Below are positions 37,901-46,900 of a stretch of 64,000 nt of DNA, piece by piece. Each line of letters starts with the position of its first letter. Position 1 is the first letter of the stretch. Origin of the DNA: Amphiura filiformis (taxonomy: Eukaryota > Echinodermata > Ophiuroidea > Amphilepidida > Amphiuridae). The notes beneath the pieces are model-generated. The model was not told where the DNA came from. It ran no database searches and saw only the letters and a list, made by a program, of their open reading frames with translations. The stretch spans positions 37,021,569-37,085,568 of the forward strand of contig NC_092640.1 of assembly GCF_039555335.1 (NCBI RefSeq). The letters are read 5' to 3'. Position numbers and translations under genes: made by a program.

Positions 37901-40900
37901 CGGTTTTCATTCGGCGAATCTTCGCTCTTCGTGCTTTACTGTAATATTCCCTATGCATATCGTGGATGGCTTGGCCTATCCCAAATCACCCCGCCAGCAC
38001 TTTTCCCATTTTTAAATCCCCACACTTTATTCAGGAACTTCATTCTTGATTTGATCATGATATTTCCTTCATGTAATTCTTATTTTATTGAAGATATTTT
38101 TCATGTAAAGTTGACAATTCTGAATTGGCCCGATGCATGCCACAGTAATACACGGACATTGTGTTTACAATCAAACCCGGAAGTAACTGTGTGTCCCTGG
38201 GCTGACGTCATCAACGAAAGCGCCCAATTTGAACGATTTCGTTTTGTAAATTAGGGGGGGTGCCAATATCCAATCTTTGCATGGAGATTATGTCTAGCCT
38301 GGTACGCTATGCAAATAAAAAATATTCTTTTCTGCTTCCTGACATCATAAGCTTTCCATTGATATATAACTTTATTTTCAATGAGGTTCACCTTTAAACA
38401 GAATGAACTAAAGGCCTATACATGAAATAAAGCAAAAATCAAATAGATAAATATAAGTACATGTATAGAGCTTATTGAAATTCAAATCAGTACTATAGTG
38501 CTACTTTTGAAGCCGATGTCAAGGAGTTGTGTTGGTTCCAGGTTGAGCAAGGAATTGCCTCCAAGGTTTTTACTAACTGCATTCAAAAGCAGAGATGACA
38601 CTTTTCCGTATTTATACAGAAATGTATGTTCTTTATTATAAAGACATATGTCTTACTTTTGCTTGAATGATCTCTTACCTCCTGCTACACTGAAGAGAAC
38701 TCCAACAGCCTTGGAAATGAGAGTCTTAAGTCTCACTACATGGGGGACTTTGATGCCATTTAGATAACACTTGATCTCTGGGATACCTGAACCACCTGCA
38801 ATAGGCTACAAATGAAGAAAGCACAATATTTTCAATGTCATGTGAATCATGAATGCCTCGAGTCTGACTGCACTTTACATCTAGGACCTTGATTCCATTT
38901 AGATTTAGATAACACTTGATCTCCGGGATATGTGAGTCACCTGCAATGGGCTACAAAAAGTATTTCAAAAATTTTAAAATATTGACTATTTGTAATTACC
39001 ATGGAAATGGGGCACAACTATTACCTCTAGATATGATCAAAACAGTGCTTATATGTGCAAATACATTTTAAAGGTGCTATGAACACAATATACCACAGTT
39101 AGCAAAATATTGCCGCACTTCAACAGGATTGTCCCTGTGTGGGCTAGAGGACGCTTTATATGTGATGTTTATTTTACCGACACTGCTATACTTACACCGA
39201 GCTTGACTGATATGAAAATCAAAATCAAATACTATATGCATGACTAGCAGAAATATGCTCCATCACCACCCCACCCCCAGGAGTTTGTACCCGTTAGGGT
39301 ACAAAAATGTATGATAGAGATCGCAATGGATGATTGATTATCTTGCATCTTCTACTTACCAGTGAGCTTGTTATTCAAACAAAGGCTACAGCAAAGATTA
39401 CCCAACTCACAACCCACCCAAGAGTCTTCTTACAGGGTATGGCAAAGAACACTGCCATGTATTGGATGATTTTTTCACTCAACTGCTCCCAGTGAGCTTG
39501 ATATAAAGACAAAAGGCTGCATCAAATGCCACTATGATTAGCAAAGCACCTAGTGCCTCCACTCAATGGATTTGTCCAGGGGTATACATGATGGGTTTGT
39601 CCCATACGGCTGAGAACACATTTGATAGGATAATTATTTCATAATTACCTCAATTGCTACCAGTGAGCTTGCTATGAAGACAAATGCTGCATCAATGGCC
39701 ACTATGATAAGCAGAGATATAACCAGACACCCATCTTGACTACATTGTAATATTGCTGATTATTAGGTTAAGGAAATTACAAGTTATGGAGTTATAATGT
39801 CATGTGATTTTGTTTATCAAAGGTAGAAAGTACATGTTAAGTAAAAAACTTTTTGAAAACTGTAAGAAATCTTTGTCATTGTAATTATATTACAATCAGC
39901 TTGTATTACTTTTATTTTAAAGTTTTAATTTAAGTTGTATTACTTCACACATCATTAAAGTCTCGACTTTAAATATATTTGCTAGCTTTTGGTAAATGTC
40001 CAACCCAGAGGTGAATCACTGGAGTGAAAGATACAGACCCGGTGTATCACTTTTCCATTGACTACATGTGTATGCATGATCGTTCCCAATTTCGAGAAAA
40101 ACAGGGTTATTTTTTGACTATGTTTAAAAGATATTTAAAAAAATAGGGTTGTTTTTGACGACGATGTACTCAAAATTAAAAAATAGAGTATATTTTTGTG
40201 AATCTGAGAATGTTGAAATCCCAAGAAATCTTCACATTTCTTGCTCAATTTACTCCCGGATTTCAAGTTTTGTGAAACTTTTGTGCCTTCCTAATCCCGC
40301 AACTCACTCAGTTTGTTTCTGGGGTTTGTTTACACTGATTATATCACTAGGGACTTCCCAGTTTGGCCGCTGTGGTCTTTGGTGAGTGTTCTTGAAATGT
40401 TAAAAAAGGGGTGCTTTTGTAAAAGTGTACTAAGGTCTTGAAATGCCAAAAATAGTGGTCATTTTTAAGGCTGATTTCCCCCCCCCCCCTAAATCCGCCC
40501 CTGCCGGGGATACAGGTCTTCATCCCATAATCTAATAAGGATACAATCTTCGACAGTACCAAACTTGAGTTTACTCAGCAACCGTACAAAGTAGTCTATG
40601 AAGACAGCAACCTGAAATGACAGACAGAGAATAAGACATTGATCTTTATTTGTTTGTTCAATTAAAAACATATTACATTGTCTACTTACAGTATGTGTGT
40701 TTAGAATTTGTAAATTAAAGCTATACCATCAAATATAAAGTTATTCTTTACCCAAAATGCTGAAATAATAAACAGTTCTAAGAAATAAAAGGGTTTATGT
40801 CCATTTTAAGCTGAAAAAGAGGCAAATTGAAAGAAACTCCACTGGCTATTTTGGCTGTTTCACATAGGGTAGGCCCTATACTATTGAAACACAAAATTGC

Positions 40901-43900
40901 TCTGTTGACCTACATGTACATGTACAACAGTACAAACACAACAAAATCGGGTGATTCCACTTAGGTGTAAGCATCGAGTTTGAAAAAAAAATGCCAATTT
41001 CATATTAGTTATTTTTAATTGGTTATTTTTAATTGGTTAAAATTAACCAATTCCATGTTGGTTATTCGTACGTTATGGCTTTATTGCTATTATAATCGTT
41101 GGCATAGAAATTGTACAGGTGTAACAATCAATTGAGGGACTAACTTGCCATACTGTATTTTGTACAATAGAACTATCAGTATCATTACCAAAAAGATGTT
41201 CCTTTTTTTTAAATATATTTTTCCAAGCTCGAGCTTTAGACTTTTGGTTTGTGCAAGCATCACACATTACATGCCCTGCACCAGGACATTGCACCTGTTC
41301 AGTATCAATTCGCGCTGCTGAGATCTGCCCATTTGAGTGGTGTAGAACAATCCAAGCTGGAATGATCAAAAGTATCGATCACTTCCTGTAGTTTCAATCA
41401 GAACAAAATGGGGCACATGCCCGGGCCCCAATCGATTCCAAAATTTAGAAAATCCCATAGGAAAATTGCCCCAAAATGGCTCCCCCCATCAGACCCTATC
41501 ATGGTCGTTGCATAGTATAAAAGGTTGAATAAGAGCAGAAAGTAGGAATTCTTACCAATCCGGTGCATATTCCAATAGAAAAGGTCACAATCCATCGAAA
41601 TAACTCTAGATGTCGACTAGACCAGGTATTCCTAGCCTCCGTCATGTCCAAATATGGCTTGCTGTAACACACATCATAATCGAGACTCTATGGGAATAAT
41701 CAGTAACATACATGTATTGCTTTAATATTTAGTTATATATGGCTTACAACTTTAACTTTGGGTGAGCTGTGTGCTCAGCAGTACTACAAAATCAGTAACA
41801 TGGATCAGAATAGTGTCATGGTAAAATGTCAATAGTAACATTCATACTGTCAGGGGGGCAGAGATGAAAGAGAAAAGTGCCCCTCCCCTGACAAAAAATG
41901 AAAGATAAAATCAGGAAAACAAAGGACTGGTGTAAAATACAAAATACACTATATGTGCACACATTGTCCCAATAAAGCCCTATTCACCCAGATCGTGGGC
42001 CATTGGCCAAACAAGTACCGTATACAATAATTTTGCGCACTACATGTACATGTACACCTGCATATTGGACATCAGAATGTTGTTTTTAAAGATTTTACAT
42101 ACAGTCTTACTAAAAAAAACAAAATATGTAGGGCCTATAATACCTACCGATAATACCAGGTCAAAATGATGCAAGCAGGATTTTATTTTTGTCTTTTCCC
42201 CCCTAAATTTTGATTTGCCCCCCTCCCTGACCAAGAAAGCTGGCTATGCCCATGCAAGTGTATAATACTAACCTCATAGTCTTTTCTTGGCAAGTGTGCA
42301 TGTCTTGTTGAAGTCTGCGGTACAGTGTCTACTATATGACTCTGTAAAGAGAGAAACAAAATTAGAGGCTATTAATGCAGTTGTGCGAAGTCAATTAAAA
42401 TCAAAGTAACATGAAAATCTATTGTTTTACTTTCTTTTACAGTACTTTTAACAGTCTAGTCTTCCACATGACCACCAGGGCATGACCACCATTCCTCTGC
42501 AGATCAAAAATGTTGCTAAAATCACAAACATTTCAAAACCAGTTCAAATCGGCACTACATGTACAGGACCAAGTGCTACGGAATCACAAGAAACTAAGCA
42601 AGCAAGCAAGCAAGCAAGCAAGATCAAGAGCAAAACTACTGTACATGCGCAATTAAACACTACCCTGACCATTTGACTCCAGCCAGGTTACCAAGTATAC
42701 CAAGCACTTCAACAAAACTGTTCAAAATAGGTTAACTTTACTCAAAAGTTACAGCGAGTTGACTCATCGTCTTTCATCGAAATAAATTTCATCCAAATGT
42801 CAACATTTTAACACAATAAATCCGTTATAAAAAATGTCAATGCTGTTCGACGAAAAAACAGTAGCAACTTACGCTCAAATGCGTAAAGTATTGGGTGCAA
42901 ATTCAAAGCTAGAACTCGAGAGTATATAATCCTCAATTAGAATCTCAAAACACTCATTTCACTATAGAAGATTTTTTAAGGATAGTTTTTTACATTTCAG
43001 GGTAATAACACATGTTATGGCCATTTAGACTGAAGCCTTCTGTTTTCTTCAGTTAGTTCATGGATAATTTTTCTTTTTAATATGTACAGTCATATGTTCA
43101 GTAAACACTGCCACATTAGATTTAATTGTGAACAGCCCTGTATTTTTGAGAACCGGACTTCGATAATTGTTAACAAACTTTGTGGGTATAGCTTTGGTTC
43201 ATAATTGTTTGTTATTTCTTCATTTCTTCTTGATTCACAACAGTTGATAACATAACTTGAAATGGGTAACAAAAATTAGTCGATTTGCAAGCTTTAAAGT
43301 CTTCATAATTATAGTAAATTTTCCGTTTTAGACTCTTTTGAAGCCTCCGAAACAAATTTTGCCCAAGCCTAGCTTGGGCAAAGAGCTAATCCAATCTATT
43401 GGTCAAAATGTAGCAAAGTAGATCCTCAAGTCACTTGTTTTTAAACAGTGGAGATATATGGTCATTTTCACAGTAAAGGGTGTAACTTTTGATTTTTAGG
43501 GTCAAAATTTCAAACCACTTAAATATGTTTCTGTTTACTGAAATCATGCATAGAAGCAACTTAAATTCCAGTAAAATAATGTTTCAAGGCTTAAACCTTT
43601 TGATTTCTAATAAAAAAATTGACATTTCCATAACATTTTGGTTAAAATCTAAGAAAAATGTATTTTACATAACCTCAGAAAATTATGACATGAAAGCTGG
43701 AATACATGTGAAATCCCATTCCAAAGTAAGTCAACAGATATAAGTTAAATTTTATACCATGTTTTGCTATGTTTGTAATTGCAGTTTTGAAAATTTTTAA
43801 CATCAAGTGTCATTTACAATGGAAATTTCCAAACCGTAAACATATTTTTTAAGTTTTAATTGGGTTCCTAAAATAATTTGAATGTCTAACTTCATGTACA

Positions 43901-46900
43901 AATACTATTTGATGAAAGGAACCTCCCAGCCAAGTTTCACAGAAATTGGAGTTATTTTTTAGAATTGGCAATTCAAGCGATTTGTGTTTCGGAGGCTTCA
44001 GTTAACAACACAGGTGATCATAAAAGTAAAATATTTGGCTAACTACTACAAGTTGACATAAAAAAATAGGTTAAAAATATCACAATTACCAATTTTCATG
44101 CTTTGCTTGTAAGTATTGAATTTCAGTTGTGACAAAAATTAAATTATCACAGCAAGTCATTTTTTTGTTTCGGAGGCTTCATGTTAACAATTGTTAAACA
44201 TTGCAGAAGTAGTTTTTTTGAAAACAACAGTGTTGGGATCATCTAAGCTGTTATTTTCTTGTGTGTATTGAATCAATGATTCTATGCGGCAGATATTGTA
44301 GATTTATCACATGTTAATTTTTTCACCCATTCGTTAAGTATGGTGTTTTTGCATGTGAAGCCTCCGAAACAGGCTTTTTGGGTATCAGTATATTTTTCAA
44401 ACATTAACCATAATGTCAATTTTTTTTAAATTTATGACATTCTGCACATATCAAGTAATAATTACAATGCAGATATCAGTATGAAACACACCAATTTAGA
44501 TATGCATAGATGATAATTAATCTTATTGTTGTTTCGGAGGCTTCATTTGTTTCGGAGGCTTCAATTGTTAACGGAAAGTTTGTATTGGGTCCCATTTTCA
44601 AACGGTGATATATATCTTCACAATTTAAAAACATGTGACTTGAGGATCTACTTTGCTACATTTTGAAAAATAGATTGGATGAGCTCTTTTATTTATATTT
44701 GCACAAGCTTGCTGAACAGTTTGTTTCGGAGGCTTCAAAAAAGTTAACGGAAAAACGGCTATTTCAAGTCAAGATTTTATAAAAATTTAAAAGCTTGCAA
44801 ATCGACTAATTTTGTTACCCATTTCAAGTTAAGATAACAACTGTTATGAATCAAGAAGAAGTGAAGAAATAACCAAGAATTATGAACCAAAGCTACACCC
44901 ACAAAGTTTGTTAACAATTGTTAACGGAAAATGAAGCCTCCAAACGACAAATATCAAGTCCGGTTCTCAAAAATACAGGGCTGTTCACAATTAAATCTAA
45001 TGTGGCAGTGTTTACTGAACATATGACTGTACTTTCAGGATAAGAAAAATTATCCATGAACTAACTAAAGAAAACACAGGGTTTTACAAAAATGTTACTG
45101 TTTTTTATAGTTTTTCAAAATGGCAATATTAAGTACATTTAAGCCTGCTAAAACTGAACGCAGTAACTCCCAAAGCTGATTATGCTACCCAAGGTAGCTG
45201 CTAACTAGATGACTTATGTGGCCAAAAATCATGGAATTCTGTGGCTTTATTAGAACACTACGGATTAAAATGTTAAAAATCCAAAGTTACACCCTTTACC
45301 GTGAAAATGACCATATATCACCGTTTGAAAGGGACCCAATACAAATTTTTCGTTAACAACTGAAGCCTCCGAAACAAATGAAGTCTCCCAAAGGTTGATT
45401 TATCATCTTTGCACATTGGTGTGTTTCATACCGATATCTGCATTGTAATTGTTACTTGATATGTGCAGAATGTCATAAATTTAAAAAAGTGTTGATATTA
45501 TGGTTCATGTTTGAAAAATATACTGATACCCAAGAAAGCCTGTTTTGGAGGCTTCACATGCAAGTTAACACCATCCTTAACAAATGGGTGAAAAAATTAA
45601 AGTGTGATAAATCTACAATACATTGTATCTGTCGCATAGAATTATTGATTCAATACACACAAGAAAATAACAGCTTAGATGATCCCAACAGTGCTGTGAT
45701 TTACTTTTTGTTGTGCAACTGAAATTCAATACTTTGAAGCAAAGCATGAAAATTGATAATTGTGATATTTGTTACCTATTTTTTTCATGTCAACTTGTAG
45801 GACCTACATGTAATAGTTAGCCAAATATTTTACTTAAATTATGATCACTTGTGTTGTTAACTGTTTCAAAGCCTCCGAAACACAAATCCCTTGAACTGCC
45901 AATTCTAAAAGATAACTCCAATTTCTGTGAAACTTGGGTGGGAGGTTCCTTTTATCAAGTAGTATTTTTACATGAAGTTAAACATTCAAATTATTTTAGG
46001 AACCCAAATAAAACTTTAAAAATATGTTTAAGGTTGGGAAATTTCCATTGTAAATGACACTTGATGTTAAAAAATTTCAAAACTGCAATTTACAAACATA
46101 GCAAAACATGGCATAAAATTTAACTTAAATATCTGTTGACTTACTTTGGAATGGAATTTCACATGTATTCCAGCTTCCGTTTCATAATTTCTGAGCTTAT
46201 GTAAAATACATTTTTTCTTAGATTTTAACCATTTAAATGTGTTATGGAAAATTATGTCAAATTTTTCATTATAAATCAAAAGGTTTAAGCCTTGAAACAT
46301 TATTTTAGTGGAATTTAAGTTGCTTCTATGCATGATTTCAGTAAGTACAGAAACATATTTTAAGTGGTTTGAAATTTTGACTGTGACTTACTGTGAAATT
46401 GACCATAGGAACTTTTTAGGGGGGAGAGAAGAGAATTCTCACCTAAGGCAAGCCCACGGCTCAAACCCTCGCCGATAGTATCTCCCGGCCGACAGTGCAA
46501 CGCCACCTTACCGCTCTGCCATCTCGCCCTCTCAGCACAAATGACTTAATAAAGAGTGGTTTCGGAGCATTTGTGACATGATCAACATAGGGAATGAGTC
46601 GGATCATTCGGATGTCGCTAATATTTAGACCTGTATGCTACATGTAGGTGAATTCAAATTTGCCATCAAACTGCATCATTTTATATATCAAATTAAAGCC
46701 CTTGAGTAACAAAGCCAAAACTGAAAACCCTTTTTTATAGCACTTTCCGTAGCAAAGTTACATCTTGTCAAAGATTGACTTTCATCAAACAATGTCAAAA
46801 AGATTCAGCTAGCAAAAGTCCCCAAAACAGCATTTCGGGGGTGTTTCTAGATCTTTTGTCTCATTATGATAGCAGGTTTTTTTAATGGAACTGCTATCAA

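Noticed and set aside
40497-40545. Extension of CLCN6 exon 4 through [16 protein letters not shown]
   Set aside because: It runs into a repeat end (CCCCTAAATCCGCCCCTG) and stops. The donor at 40544 together with the CAG acceptor of exon 5 restores the exact ClC-6 spacing.
45456-45722. 88-codon ORF with HCICRIELL-like cysteines
   Set aside because: It is the reverse arm of the intron 1 inverted repeat; the other arm has no matching ORF.
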